DNA from: Adineta ricciae
Taxonomy: Eukaryota > Rotifera > Eurotatoria > Adinetida > Adinetidae
Length of the DNA stretch: 64,000 nt
Assembly: GCA_905250025.1 (NCBI GenBank)
Contig: CAJNOJ010000368.1
Coordinates: 1 to 64,000, forward strand
Direction of reading: 5' to 3'
Under the pieces are notes generated by a model that ran no database searches, was not told the origin of the DNA, and saw nothing but the letters and a program-made list of their open reading frames with translations. Position 1 is the stretch's first letter; each line of letters begins with the position of its first letter. This document shows, piece by piece, positions 11,365 through 23,922 of this stretch. The position numbers and the translations under genes are program-made.

Positions 11365-11774
11365 CTTGAATTTTCTCCTTCTGTCTGCTTCTTACTCTAA
11401 TAATAGCCTATATGCGATGTATTATATTGATGGTGATAACCAGCTTGCATTCACTCTCATCGGTACTAACACGGTACTGACAGTATGAAATATCGCAAAC
11501 ATACGATCATGTACTATTAGACATTGATCGATTTCTAACCTTTACGCAAGTGTCTTGAAGATGAGAGCGAGCGTCAAAGCGTCGAGCCAGTCATAAAGTG
11601 AGATACTAATGAAGAAAAAAATGAGAAAGAATTGCTTTTTTTACTCATACGACATTACATCTACTTGTGATAGACGAGAACAAACGAAAAACGCGATATA
11701 AAGCCGCGCGTGTCAAAGCAAGAACACATACATTTAGTACTTATCCCTTGGCGGTGTTTGTGTATCGTGTGGAT

Positions 11775-12714
11775 ATGGAAGCAACCATTGGTTGGAAGGA
11801 AAGAGTTAATCGAAAATAGAAAGCACTCATTCTAGAGAGATGGTTAATAGAAGAAAAAAACTCAACTATCGCTTGAGTCGCAGCGTTCCGTTATCATTTC
11901 ATTTATTCGAACTAGTAGTTTACTATCTACGGAAGAACTAACAATAACTGAATTACCAGTGCAAGAAGTCGCTCAAAAGATTGCTTCGAGTGTACATATG
12001 ACTACAGATGTTTGTCAAAAGTATTGTCATCGAGCAACAATTGCTCATTCACAGGTATGTATTGTATTTTTATATGGGTGCTATTATCTATGTCAAGACT
12101 AACGTTCCGCAATCGTTATTATTTGGAGAAACTGTCGTGCGATTCAACAGTTGATGACTAATCTGCAAGAAACTGGTCATCAAGTTGTCGAATGGAAACC
12201 TCATTAATACAAGCATACAGATGAATTATTTAGCTAGATTCTTGCTGTGGATGAAGATGCAGTTGTTCAATTGATACTTGCATGGAGTGGCGGACCAGCT
12301 GTTCCAAATATCAAACATATAGTCGAATCAACTAAGTTAATGATTAATCTTGTTTCCTCTTGGGAACTTGTCAACGCTAGAAATAAATATCCAAAAGAAT
12401 AGCTAGACGTATGACAGAAGCGGTCTAATGTTGATGCTTGAATTATGTCTGTTCCATCTCATGCTACTGTTATGTATGATGATTATACAGTGATAGTTAA
12501 CGTACTCGAGTGGTCAGCTGCCACAATATTTATTACTTTTGGTGATAAAGACAAAGTTCGAGAGAATATGGACTACAGAAATAGGAACGAACTTGATGAG
12601 AAGACATGCAAAGACTAAAATGCTGATGTGTATGATGGAGTACCTGCTGAAATCCAATTGATCGGTAGACGACCTCAAGAAGAATATTTCATTGGTGATG
12701 ACAACTATGAATAA
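11775..12714 (+). pseudogene. Amidase-signature (acetamidase / fatty-acid amide hydrolase type) pseudogene (copy A1)
   Basis: Several blocks of the fungal-acetamidase-like amidase family are readable in order. They are an N-terminal GWKERVNRK piece, EELTITELPVQEVAQKIASS, a CHRATIAHSQ block followed by a gtatgt donor, GAIIYVKTNVPQSLLFGET, QQLMTNLQETGHQVVEW, and a C-terminal block ending PAEIQLIGRRPQEEYF. At least four in-frame stops fall in the C-terminal half (near 12401-12450 and 12616). The Gly/Ser-rich core carrying the catalytic Ser is missing between the KTNVP and QQLMTN blocks. The gene is therefore dead. Most stops are shared with copy 2, so inactivation preceded the split of the two copies. 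Origin from a microbial donor is plausible. Confidence 0.75.
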
Positions 12715-13059
12715 AACCGTAAGTTCTTACAACAGATAAGGCAACAATAAAATCTTTATTTTTCACATATACATCTATATTTCGAGAAGCATGAAAGAAT
12801 AACGTGATCATAAATATGAACAATGGTCAAGTGTCGAACAAAGTGCCTCACTCAGCTTGTAAAGATTATATCAATATCAGGGAATAAAACGTTCTACTAA
12901 TGTTGATCAATCACAGCAAGTATCATGTTAGTTTATTAGATACAGCAATCATATGGTATGGTTCTTGAACCAGACATTGATATTCCTTGTACATTCATAG
13001 TTACTCTCATACCATCTTTACATTGACCTTCTTAAAATACATTTGATGACTATAGTATT
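12715..13059. other. Intergenic, no gene recognised
   Basis: Between the amidase relic and the 3' end of the ERF4-like gene. Nothing coding-like is visible. Confidence 0.4.
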
Positions 13060-13821
13060 TCATGCGGATAAAAGAATTCTTGGTTTTTGACCAATGTATG
13101 CTGTTGGTTCAGGCAAATTCCTTTGAGACTGTATTGCATCACCTCGAGATTGCGCATTTATCCTTTGACCAATATCAATTTGTATCTAAATTTGTAACAT
13201 CAGCTATAAGTCAACGAAGCTCCACTTTAAAGTAAAGTAACTTACAAAGTAAATTGTTTGAACTCTCGAGCCACCTTGAGAACTGTATGTTCTAAAACTA
13301 TGTGAATTCAATCTCCATCTTGTAGGTATAGGTCGTTTTCCTAGATATCTTAGCGATTCAACTTCTACAGCATGCTTTAGTCGACGGAAACGCCTTCTGG
13401 AAACCCAATTACCCACGAAGATTCCAGGAAATATCAATATAAATAATACACCACCAATTGCTAACAATGTTATCCATACAGGGCGACTTGCAAATGCTAT
13501 TAATACTAAGCCAGGCGTAACGAAAGATATCGCTCCAACTATAGGAACTATAGTAAAAAGAAATAAAAGAATTTTCTCATGAAAAGTGCTTTTTCGTGCA
13601 TAATTGATAGTGCTTATCGATTGATCAAATTCAGCTGGATGTATAATTCCAAACAGTTCTACAGGAAAATCTGAATCGAATCGATTACTTCGACAACATC
13701 CTGCAAATGCAAAGTCAAAAATATACGTGTCGACACCGTCTTTTTTTTTGTTAAAAGAGTCAGACTCACTAAAACGTTCGTGTATGGTAACGGTATTTAA
13801 GGGAACAAATGATCCTAACAT
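13060..13821 (-). CDS. Two-TM protein, ERF4/golgin-A7-like (copy A1)
   Basis: Three exons (13770-13821, 13246-13700, 13060-13185) give 210 residues. The donors are GTGAGT and GTAAGT, and the acceptors are TTGCAG and TTTAG. A Cys-containing start (CCRSNRFDSDFPVEL) leads to HPAEFDQSISTIN, then two hydrophobic segments around a short turn, then a basic region (NWVSRRRFRRLKH) and RPIPTRWRL. P-x-E-L followed by EF-x2-I-x2-IN resembles the ERF4/golgin-A7 domain, whose members assist DHHC palmitoyltransferases at Golgi or ER membranes; this match is tentative. A 2-nt length difference between copies at the poly-T run near 13741 falls in intron 1, which supports the exon model. Confidence 0.6.
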
Positions 13822-15598
13822 TATTGTTTGACAATATATAAGAGTATATATGTATGCTGTGTGCTAAACCCCAGTCGTTGATAGTTGATTATATAAGTGT
13901 ATAGATTTTACCATTCGACCAAAAGAATGTGTTTATTTATGTATGTTATCACCTCATACATACATACATAGTATGTATGCGAAAAAGAGATAGAAACGAA
14001 TATGTTTGCAATGACGTGTGATACAGGTCGGCTGCTTTCTCTTTATACAACTCGTATAATATTGGTAGATCAATTATCTCGTCACGCTTTGATACCACGC
14101 AGTAAAATATCATGAGAAAAATGCATACTTACTCAAAAATAAAACGAATATTTTTTTGTGTCACCATCCATTTGCAATGTGACGTTTATTAATGAATTGA
14201 TACGCATTCAATTCTTATCTAATGACTATTAGCGAAAGAAATTTAAGGACAAACGTGCGTGCCTGTTTGTATCTAAGCATCCATCGCGACAAACAAATTG
14301 TAATTATAGAAGCAGAAAATATAGTCCTCATGAAGACTATTTGACAGCATCATTTCGATATGAAAGAAGAAAAACAGTCGATCCCTGATAGCTTGAAGAT
14401 GCAGCACACGCAAGCGGAAAATATTTCATAAACGTTTATCTTTTTTTCGTTACATAGATACAAAAACAAAGGAAAAAGACCGGTAAATTCTACGACAGAA
14501 CTCCTTTCTTTTCAGTCTATGCGCAATTATTCAGATTCACTCCATGTTTATCACTTTGAATTCGTTAATTCAATCGATCGAAACATTGCCGGATCTGGAT
14601 TTGGTTCTATAAAACTTTAAAGGTACAACAAATATAGGCAGCGTTATCATCGTTGAGATGAATGAAATGAAATAATCAATAAGGAATATCTAAGAATCAT
14701 TCGCTCAATTCATATACTTTGATACATATGAAAGTGTCAAGTGTGGTAATGCAAGAAGACTAAATGCGTTTGAACGTATCTAACTCATTTACTCTACTAA
14801 ATCGTATCTTTCTTGAGTCGAAACTCTTAGCCTGTTCGTTCGGTATTACCTTCTATCAACTGTTCTGATTCTATAATACATGAAAAGAATTGAAACGTTA
14901 TTTTTTGATTGAAAAACCGAATCTATGTGAGTAAAAAGATAATAGGAAATAACAATTGACCAAGAATATGAACAAAATTTAATGTGGTCACTAAGAATCG
15001 CTCAGAAGAATTATAAGGAATAGAAATAATATATGTTTTATTCATCAGCACTGTATCTAGAATCGTAATTATTAAGGATTAATATTCAAATATATTTACG
15101 ATTTTATGTATGATTGTTTTCATTAAAGATAAGTTCTAGATGATCATCTTCTTAAACGAGAGATCTAACTTATTCATAGATAAGACAGTGTAAGTAGACC
15201 TGTAATTGAAAGGTCTTATGTTCTCATCTCACTCATCGAACAATCTCAACAAATGTATAAAAATTGAATAGATGTCATATTCGAAGCGTGGGGAAAAAGA
15301 TGACTATTGGGAGAAAATAATGTTAACACACGTATAAGCTGTGGGTATTGGATACTTATTTTGGGGAAAAACTACAAAACGCGTTGACACCCAAAAGAAT
15401 TTTACAGGGGTTATATGCAGTGAGTATTTTTCTTTTCTTACGCAAATATGATATTTATAAAAGGTATAAAAAGAAAACAATAAGAATAGTAGAAGACTGC
15501 AGGTAAGAAAAAACAACGCCGCTCTGTGTCACGTCACTGGGAAATTATCGTTGGAACAAAGAAGGAAGGCTGACTGAATCGAGAGAAGAAATACGCAA
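13822..15598. other. Long intergenic region
   Basis: No gene is recognised. There is a short catacatacata microsatellite near 13960 that is shorter in copy 2 (near 26000). Frames on both strands near 15304-15516 lie just upstream of the F-box gene and are probably its 5' untranslated region. The corresponding region in copy 2 is 25874-27634. Confidence 0.45.
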
Positions 15599-17488
15599 AT
15601 GGAAAGTTTTACTATGAAGCTCAATGATCTACCAGTTGAATTGCTGTATAAGATTTTTAACGATCTTTCATCAGCTGATATATATTTATGTGTGGCACTT
15701 GTTAATCATCGACTACGGACCATTGCACTTTCTTATCCTCATTTCGAGCTAGTTACAGGCACTAGACTGTTGAAATTGCTGTGCAAATGTATCCTGCCCT
15801 CACACGTTTCTTCACTGCGTTTTTCGACAGATGAAACAGAATTCAAATTAAGAAAAGATGGCTTTAGTTTCTTCAATCATTATAATAGAAGTGGCATGTT
15901 TTCCTCGAACCAATTCTTTACACTCTATGAAGATCAATTGCACACATTTGATCATTTGCGCTCGTTAGATTTGAGTGGTATTACTAACGCATCATTTTCG
16001 CAAGTCATTGATCATTTAATAGAATCGATGCCTCAACTGGCGATAACATTGCTTAAAATAAGAGATCATCATCCGAATGTTGACCAAGAGCGAGTCGAAC
16101 ATTCTATACGTTTTTTAACAACCTTACAAAACATTCGTCAAATTTCGTTACAAAAACCCGATATCCTCTTGGCACTTATGTCTACTGTTCCCACTATTGG
16201 TTGTGTCTCTTTAGAATCATGCACGATCAAAGATGTACGAAAAATAAAGGAATATTTACCGAATCTACGTTCTTTTACTGTACAAAACGTACGCTTAGAG
16301 CACTTGAAATATGCGCTGTCTGACACAAATTCATTCAAAAGTGTACTTAATATCGATCGCAATCGTATTACATTCAAATTTATAGAGTTACCTACTACTT
16401 TTATAAAGAAAGTCCTTTGTAACGATCTACAAATGGTTCTGTCAAATTTGACGTGCTTGTCCTTGCAAAATCATGCTTCAAAGAAGCAGAATTTTGATGA
16501 ATTTTTCGATGGATCATGGTGGGAAAGCTCTTTGAAAACATCGGCGCCTTTCTTAAAAGAATTCGTCTTTGAATTCTTCTACGGATATGATCATCGAGAT
16601 TTAACAGTAGAGAAGACGAATGCCATACTAATGCCATTCCAAACGGACTTTTGGCTAAAAGAAAAGCATTGGTATGTATATCTTATATTATCTCATACAC
16701 ATGGCTCGCGTCTCTTCACTAACGAATTTCTACACGACATGCGCGACATGACCGATGTAAACTCATCAGTGAAAGCGTCAACAGATCAGCTGTTCAACAC
16801 TCTGTCCGAGACAACGACATCACTAACAATCGATTACAGTGCAGGCACACCATCACCAACTTCTCTACGATTTGGTGCTCAAGTAATCGATCTATATATT
16901 CGAGGTCCTGAACCGCTGCCAGGGTCACCAGTCCGTTGCTTATCTTTAAAGAATCATATTCAACCCTATGTTGATTATTGCAACGTGAAACGCCTGAGAC
17001 TAGGCGCTAGTTTAGTACGTGAAGATAAAAAGCAATTAAAAGCGGGTCTTCTCAAACTATTTCGTAACGTTACGTGTCTAAAAATCGATTGTATGGAACA
17101 ACTTCAATCACTATTCAATCAACGAGAAAAAGTTCTTAATCTTTTAAAGAATCAGATTTATCTATTGGTGATAGTCGCGCCAACGAATTGGCGGTTTTGG
17201 CGAGATAGACGAACCATCGATACGTTTTGTCAAACGTTCGCTAACTTAAAACAACTTGATTTGAATGTAAGCGCTCCTGAAGTAATGGCTATTATTATTA
17301 ATGCATTGTTGAATCTTGAAGAAGCAATATTTAGATTTTCCGAAAGCATTAGTCTAATATTGCAAACACACAGGGATCTATGTTTATCAAGCACGCGTTT
17401 AAAAACTATGCATTGGCGATATGAAACATTCTCCCACGCGGTACATTTGTTTATCGATATAAATGGTGCTCGCAGTGACAGTACGTAG
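15599..17488 (+). CDS. F-box protein with LRR-like body, 629 aa (copy A1)
   Basis: Intronless. Residues 8-50 form an F-box (LNDLPVELLYKIFNDLSSAD ... VNHRLRTIA). The rest contains irregular leucine-rich segments (LRSLDLSGI, LKQLDLNVS), as in F-box/LRR substrate receptors. By family knowledge the F-box binds Skp1 in SCF ubiquitin ligases and the C-terminal part recruits the target, which is unknown here. Copy 2 at 27635 has the same length and about 40 scattered residue differences with no frame lesions. That pattern suggests both copies are under purifying selection. Such F-box proteins are numerous in bdelloids. Confidence 0.8.
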   Translation: MESFTMKLNDLPVELLYKIFNDLSSADIYLCVALVNHRLRTIALSYPHFELVTGTRLLKLLCKCILPSHVSSLRFSTDETEFKLRKDGFSFFNHYNRSGMFSSNQFFTLYEDQLHTFDHLRSLDLSGITNASFSQVIDHLIESMPQLAITLLKIRDHHPNVDQERVEHSIRFLTTLQNIRQISLQKPDILLALMSTVPTIGCVSLESCTIKDVRKIKEYLPNLRSFTVQNVRLEHLKYALSDTNSFKSVLNIDRNRITFKFIELPTTFIKKVLCNDLQMVLSNLTCLSLQNHASKKQNFDEFFDGSWWESSLKTSAPFLKEFVFEFFYGYDHRDLTVEKTNAILMPFQTDFWLKEKHWYVYLILSHTHGSRLFTNEFLHDMRDMTDVNSSVKASTDQLFNTLSETTTSLTIDYSAGTPSPTSLRFGAQVIDLYIRGPEPLPGSPVRCLSLKNHIQPYVDYCNVKRLRLGASLVREDKKQLKAGLLKLFRNVTCLKIDCMEQLQSLFNQREKVLNLLKNQIYLLVIVAPTNWRFWRDRRTIDTFCQTFANLKQLDLNVSAPEVMAIIINALLNLEEAIFRFSESISLILQTHRDLCLSSTRLKTMHWRYETFSHAVHLFIDINGARSDST

Positions 17489-18125
17489 TAAAGAATCTGG
17501 ATTCAATATATTTTCTCACTTTCTAATTAGATTTCACTACTCATCAACGCATCTTATCACGATTACCGAATCATCATCCCACTCTGTCTGATATGGAATG
17601 AGTCAGAGTATCAGTTACCAAGGAAAACTAAACTCGTGCATATTCCCGTGTAAAAAAAACGCGTTTTTTAGTTTTTTAATCTGCACCAGTTTGTCCTAGT
17701 CCATATAACCGCGAGACAAATATGATATTCCTCTGTGTTTTCATGATTCACTTATTGAAACTTAATTAAACTTCAAGCCGTTGTATCTGTGTGATCGACA
17801 AAAGAGAGAAAAGTCCTCCGTGTTGTATTGTTAATAGTATTGATGCTCAGGGTGAGAATGTTTTGAGGCATTAAAGCTTTTCCAGGACTCAAATATCGTT
17901 CGAATTTTTATTAAAAAAATTTAGCCTGCGACAAGTCTCATATTTTTCCATTTACTCTATGACGTAGCTGAAATACTAAATATTCTATCTCCAATATCTC
18001 ACATTTCTTCTACGTTCTCTACTTTTTCTTTATAATGGAATAGAATCATAGTCATTTATAATTTTCTATTACAAAAAAGTGCATCAAAACTATAATTAGC
18101 TAGAACTTAAGTAAACGTTTGCAGA
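17489..18125. other. Intergenic with A/T palindrome
   Basis: 3' side of the F-box gene. Near 17650-17672 an A-run/T-run palindrome (aaaaaaacgcgttttttt type) follows the gene. In copy 2 it is aaaaaacacgtgtttttt near 29693-29710. It could form a hairpin in the transcript. No gene is recognised. Confidence 0.4.
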
Positions 18126-18346
18126 ATGTCATCGGTGAATGCTACGATTGCTCAAATAAATTCGGCATCAACAACAACCGTTTTAGTTTTGGGCTTTATA
18201 AATTTCGTTCTAGGCGCAATCGGTCTCGTATTCAATCTATTTATATTTACTCGGCCATCTCTGCGTCACGAGCCGTGTTCACTCTATTTCTTGTCGTCAA
18301 CCTGTTTCAGTCTATTTGTTGTATATATCATTGTTCCTATACGCAT
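18126..18346 (+). pseudogene. 5' fragment of GPCR, cut by the junction n
   Basis: This encodes the first 73 residues of the GPCR that is complete at 30153-31178, identical or nearly so in protein. It stops only because contig copy 1 ends at the n at 18347. It should be treated as an incomplete allele and not as a biological truncation. Confidence 0.9.
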
Positions 18347-18347
18347 N
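18347..18347. other. Single-n contig junction A1/A2
   Basis: One ambiguous base separates sequence matching 30373 on its left from sequence matching 6071 on its right. Any open frame that crosses it, such as 18119-18406, is artificial. Confidence 0.9.
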
Positions 18348-18825
18348 CAATCCTGACAAGTTTATATACAGAAGAAAATCTCATTTTCATCTTATGTTCA
18401 CGCTGACGTCAATGTAAAGAACAGATTAATATCACGTAGAATGGAGTGGAGCATAGAAGTAATTGCACAATTTAAAAATAGATATACATGAACGTTATTT
18501 ATATGCACAATTTCCTGTCAAGTCTTGAGAAAAGCTGAAAAACAGTATTATACATAAATTTTCTCTTATGCTCAAGTAGTTTATTAACAAGATCGGGATG
18601 AAGAAAAAGTAATTAAAAATGCTATTAGTAGGTACGCTACAAAGTTCAGTTCTTCTTTTTTATCTTATACATTACCTGAAGGAAGGATGAAGTTGTATTA
18701 ACTTGAAGAACGACAAAGAAGAAAAAGAAAACAATTAAAACGTCGTGTAATTGGATATGCTATATTTTGCAACACTCGAAGAAGGAGAAAGAAAATGTAA
18801 AGAACGAGCTACTAAGATCTAGTTA

Positions 18826-20089
18826 TCACGAACTTAATTTTTTCCAGAATGGCATTTTCAACCTCGAGATTCAATCGGCAATTGTTTTTCTCGATTGTAT
18901 TGTTTAGATTTCTTTCGTATCTTTCGATACTCGACGGTTCTACACCTTCACTTTTCAGTTAATCAACTATCATGACCAGTGCTTGTTCATTGTCATCGGA
19001 ATCCTGATAGCATAGCTGATATATCCCATCGCTCGACATTTATCTGCAAAATCACATGAATGCATATCATCCAGTTTAACTAATAGCGTACTTGTTAAGG
19101 TCTAGCTTCGTGCATGACGAAGAAGTTTGAGTTCGGACTGGAGTTGGCCACAGACGACAAGCCTGTGTTGACTTGTCTGTATACTTCAAAAAGATCCAGT
19201 CCATCATTTGGAATTGTTAGTTGACGTCTATTTGCATCGGTATGTTGTTTCCATATACTGATAGCTAGAGGTACAATATCAATCTGAAAGTATACAATAG
19301 CTGGTAAAAAAGCCCGTAAACTCGAGAATCCAAATCATTGGATCGTGCTATATCAGTCTACTCGATGATATCCTCCGCATGAGAGCATAGTGCTCTGGAG
19401 CTTTCGATTTGTCTTGTTTGACGAATAATGTTGAAATAGCCGTATGCACATGACGGTGAATGTATCGTGCGTCTTTCTCGAAGTAACTCTTATGTGCTAT
19501 TTGCAAGGCGGTTTTGTAATGCTTCGCATAGTTGGTAAGTCTGGTCGAACATTTCGATGTTTGCCTATTGAACTTCATTGTCTTTATAAGTCATTCGATA
19601 TTTAACAACCATCTCTGCTTAGGTCTCAGACGATTGTGGTAAACTTAAGAGAACTTCGGTGATTAATTGGGGGCCACATAAAAGAAGCCTGTTGAGTATT
19701 CAAAACTTTCAATGATCGTTGTCCAGGTTCTGACAGTCGAAATTGTAGGGTAATCTCAGTCAAAGATGTTAAATCATCTTGCAGCTTTCTCGATAAGCTC
19801 TTTTCATCATTGTAAATGCCGCAAATTTTATTCTACTGCTCCATCCAACTGCTGTACCTCTCCATGTCGAAGCAGAATATGTAAACGTAGGTAATCTGAG
19901 CTAAATCATGAATTCCACACAGGAGAGTTTGTCGAAGGAAGCCAGAATAATAAGTATTCTCCGCAAGTCATCTATTTTCTTAATGCACTCTTCACAGGCA
20001 GTGACATCGAGAAAGGGCCGAATCGATTTGATACCAGAGAAAAGCAGGTGTTTCCATTGGAATAATAGTTGTCGTCCAGAATCGGTCAT
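18826..20089 (-). pseudogene. Decayed TPR-type / ART-family relic (copy A2)
   Basis: Counterpart of 6545-7869. It has further lesions: the long C-terminal piece is no longer open and a stretch around 18970 is deleted. The N-terminal 62-codon piece (19901-20089) and the TPR-like piece (19348-19578) remain. Independent extra decay supports pseudogene status in both copies. Confidence 0.45.
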
Positions 20090-20535
20090 AGATTCATCTA
20101 ATCAAACAACCATGACTTTGTCTATAAGTTTTTTGTTGTTGTTTTTCTTCCGAGATTTTTACATGATGGATTTCTTTTTTCTCCAGCTGATAGCTGGTGA
20201 TGACGCGCAAGAGTAAAAACACGTCTTTAGCAATCAACATAAAAAAATGCTTTTGCAGCTTGAGGGGAAAAAGAATGAAGAGATGACTGAGAGTCGTTTT
20301 ACTATACATCCATCATATGTAAATCACTCGATAGTTGACAGCAATTGTTGGGTAAGGATAAGAAGATAATTGGTACTAAAAATACCATCGTTTTCGATAC
20401 ATACAAGTCTCTGTCTATATGCTCAGTTTACTTTATTGTTTTCATTCAATATAATTACATATAGTAGATATTTTTACATACTGATTTCATTTGTACTACG
20501 AAAGCGTATGAAAAAAAAGATCCATTACAAAGGTA

Positions 20536-21579
20536 TTAACGTGAAAGAAACGCAGAAAATACAACATAGAAAAAAGACAATATCCGTAAATATAAATATG
20601 CGCAGTTAAACGATATTGCTGTTGCCGATGACGAAGCGACAGTTGACGATATAGTTGCTGTTGTCGTTGATGCGGAAACATTTGATGATCCTGACACACC
20701 AAGTGTAACTGATGTAATGAAACCACTGGATATCCCACTTGCTGAATTCACGTATTGAATGGCCATTAAAGTAATTGAACTACTTTGATAAATTGTATCA
20801 ACATTATTTAATGTACGTGTAATTGTATGAGTTGAATAAGGTGATTGTTGTGCAACTAAATCTGTTAGCGAATCATTAAAAAATAACTGTCCAGTTTTCA
20901 CAAGACTTCCATCAGAATAGTAACCAGTAGATGTGACATACACTCCATTGAGATGAACACGAACATGAATATGCGTGGCTCGACCGGTATACCAGCCGGG
21001 ATAGATCGTATCAAACGTAGCAACACCACTCGCATTAGTTAATTGCATACCTAGAAATGACAATCAACAGTTTTAGTATACGACGCAAAGAGGGATGTTT
21101 CAAATTACCTCTGAGATATGTCGAATTGTCACTCTTTGGATTTTGTGTATTACTGCTTGCTTGGATAAAATGAGAATAAATACCGAGCGCATCGCAATGC
21201 CAAATTTCGATAGCTGCATTCACGATAGGTTCACATGTGTTGATGTTCATGACTGTTGCATAGAGTCGAAATGGAATTCCTAGACGATCTTCTCTAGAAA
21301 AGGAAATAGAAATCATTTCAGATTGTTTACATGTGTATATGAGTGTTGTTATCGTACGAAATATTTTGACGCATCAAAGTTGTATTCCATGAATAAGGAC
21401 CTTCCGTTGTTTCAGGCGTCAGAATGCATGTTGATGTCGCTCGACGACAACGGTCTGATCCTAAAAGCGAGACTTAGCTGATATTTAGTGAGATATTAGG
21501 TGCATTTACCTTGAACACCATTTTGTGAAGCACAGATAAGACACAGAATCAAAATCGCGATGGTTATCATTATTAACAT
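20536..21579 (-). CDS. Secreted, C-terminally anchored intradiol dioxygenase (copy A2)
   Basis: Four exons (21510-21579, 21358-21460, 21109-21293, 20536-21050) give 290 residues, with splice sites matching copy A1. The signal peptide is three residues longer, and the Thr/Ser-rich tail is shorter because of a reduced triplet run. All four predicted iron ligands are kept, as are the GPY, GIYSHF and PGWYTGRATHIHV motifs. Most differences from A1 are in the linker and tail, so the catalytic domain appears constrained. The C-terminus is again hydrophobic, as for GPI attachment. Confidence 0.85.
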
Positions 21580-22388
21580 TAGGAATAAACATCATCCATA
21601 TTTGAGTAGTGCTTTTATAGGCAGAGCGATGAAGCAAAGGCTAATTTTTCATGCGTAATTTCTTCATATTTGTTTTTCTTGTAAAAGTACATAAGATATG
21701 TACTATTTCATAAACAAGGGGAGCTTTTACCTTTGAAGGAACGATGAAAAGCAACATTAACAAAAAAGTTTTGCTTGGTTCTCTGCATAGACACGTCACA
21801 CCTGGACATATAGATGTTTTCTTCTTAAAAAAGTACATTATAGGTATTGGTCGTAATATCACATGTGAAAGAATCATCAATTTCCTTTCTTCTCGAAGTT
21901 AAAGCAGAACTGGCAGAAAAGTAATTTTTTTTATGTCGGTATATGCGTTCTTCTTCCATAGGCGATTATGAATCACGGTGTTATTTCAAGTGAATGTCCT
22001 TTTTATGTTTAGAAAACCTCTTCTTTCTTCTCTTTGCAATCAGTTTGTAGTATAGTTGTTGAAAAATATGAAACAAATACCTTTAATTTCGAAAACGTTT
22101 TCCCATAAAAACATGAATTTCCCTAATAGATGGAACAGGGTCCCAGCCGTGCAACACTCTAGAATAGGACGTACTGCCTATCCTATGTATCTGTTTAGTA
22201 AAGATCACGTGTGATTCCATTGCAGAAGATGAGAAAAATAAGGGAATAAGAACATTCGCAAGATGGTTTTTTATTCGTTGTTAATTAGAAAACTGATGAC
22301 ACAAAGTACAGTTATCGTTTTATTGATCACTGCATATTCATGTGTTACATATAATTTATGATTTTTTTCGTATAAAACATTATGTCCT

Positions 22389-23513
22389 TCAGCTCTTTGT
22401 TGGATCGTACAACTCAGCACTAAATGTTGCGTACATATCCATTCCTCCAACTACTAAAGCTCTGCCATCGCTCAATACAGTTAATGTATGATCCGATCGG
22501 TAAGTGTGCATGAAGCTAATATCAGTCCAATGGCCGGTGCTTGGATCATAAATAAAAGCACCTTGGCTAGGACTACGAAGTTTCTTCTCAGGATCCAAAA
22601 ACTGCCCACCTGCGGCTATTACTCTGCCATCATGCAACAAACCCATTTTAAGCATCAGTCCTACTACAACTCTGTCATCAGTTCTAGTCCAATTATTGGT
22701 AGTTGGGTCATAAATATCGGTGCTAGTCGGGTATTCAACTGTTTGACCGAATCCTCCAGCGACTAACACTTTACCATCCTTTAACAGGATTGCCGTATGC
22801 AGTTGTCGTGTTTCTTCCAAGTCGCCGGTAAGAGTCCAGCGGCCAGTAGACGGATCGTATATCTCCGCGCTTTTCTCATAGCCACCCACTACCAGAACTC
22901 TTCCATCGGCTAAGACAGTAGCCGTATGATACTGTCGATCATAGTTTAAACTTGCAGCTTCGGCCCATCGTCCTGTCACCGGATCATACAGTTCTGCACT
23001 TCTACTGGTATCCAGGCCACCCACAACTAATACTTTTCCACTGTTTAATACGGATGCTGTGTGTAAAAATCTTTGAATTTTCATGCTACCGGTGACAGTC
23101 CAACGACCAGTTTCAGAATCATACAATTCAGCGGTAGTAGTACCACCACCAGCAACTAGTATTTTTCCATTTTTTAGTATGGATGCAGTGTGTCCAGCAT
23201 GAATAGAGCTCATATTGCCAGTAAACGTCCAACGACCTGTTGAGGGATCATATAATTCTACAGTATCCCAGTTAACAGCTATGTTGCTTCCACCAGTGAC
23301 TAATACTTTTCCGTTGGCTAGTAAGGATGCAGCGTGATATGCTCGATTGCAGGTCATGTTACCAGTGTAAATCCAATCTGAATCAGAAATTTAAATATGA
23401 TCGATTCGCAAAGATCCCTTACCATTTGTGGAAACTGACGCTGGGTGACACCAGCTATGTTCGACGATAATAAGAGATATTAAAATAATAATACCGACTC
23501 GATCGATTTGCAT
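22389..23513 (-). CDS. Secreted seven-kelch-repeat protein (copy A2)
   Basis: Exon 1 is 23423-23513 and exon 2 is 22389-23377, giving 359 residues, the same length and intron position as copy A1. All seven kelch units and the signal peptide are intact. Substitutions cluster in the variable segment between the GG pair and the Trp of each unit. Function and likely origin are as for copy A1. Confidence 0.8.
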
Positions 23514-23922
23514 CTTGAGTTTTCTCCTTCTGTCTGCTTCTTACTCTAATAATAGTTTATGTGCGATGTATTATATTGATGGTGATAACCAGCTTGCATT
23601 CACTCTCATCGGTACTAACACGGTACTGACAGTATGAAATATCGCAAACATACGATTATGTACTATTACACATTGATTGATTTCTAACCTTTACGCAAGT
23701 GTCTTGAAGATGAGAGCGAGCGTCAAAGCGTCGAACAAGTCATACAGTGAGATACTAATGAAGAAAAAAATGAGAAAGAATTGCTTTTTTACTCATACAA
23801 CATTACATTTACTTGTGATAGACGAGAACAAACGAAAAACACGATATAAAGCCGCGCGTGTCAAAGCAAGAACACATACATTTAGTACTTATCCCTTGGC
23901 GGTGTTTGTGTATCGTGTGGAT

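Larger units (their letters stand above)
6071..18346. repeat. Block A, copy 1 (12.3 kb)
   Basis: The segment beginning caatcctgacaag at 6071 recurs from 18348 with the same gene content and order to 30373. Copy 1 ends inside a GPCR gene at the single n (18347), and copy 2 begins immediately after it. Proteins from the two copies differ by a few percent, and intergenic parts carry small indels. The most likely explanation is that two homologous haplotype contigs were joined end to end. Confidence 0.9.

Noticed and set aside
13701-13769. Coding continuity of the ERF4-like gene through the poly-T run, which would make copy A2 a frameshift mutant
   Set aside because: A GTGAGT donor and TTGCAG acceptor place this stretch in an intron in both copies, and exon lengths then agree exactly.
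15304-15516. Minus-strand 70-codon hydrophobic ORF (also 27340-27552)
   Set aside because: Phe/Leu-rich only because it is the reverse of an A/G-rich leader in front of the F-box gene; no domain.
18119-18406. Frames crossing 18347 (95 and 76 codons)
   Set aside because: They read through the junction n and combine a GPCR 5' end with unrelated sequence.
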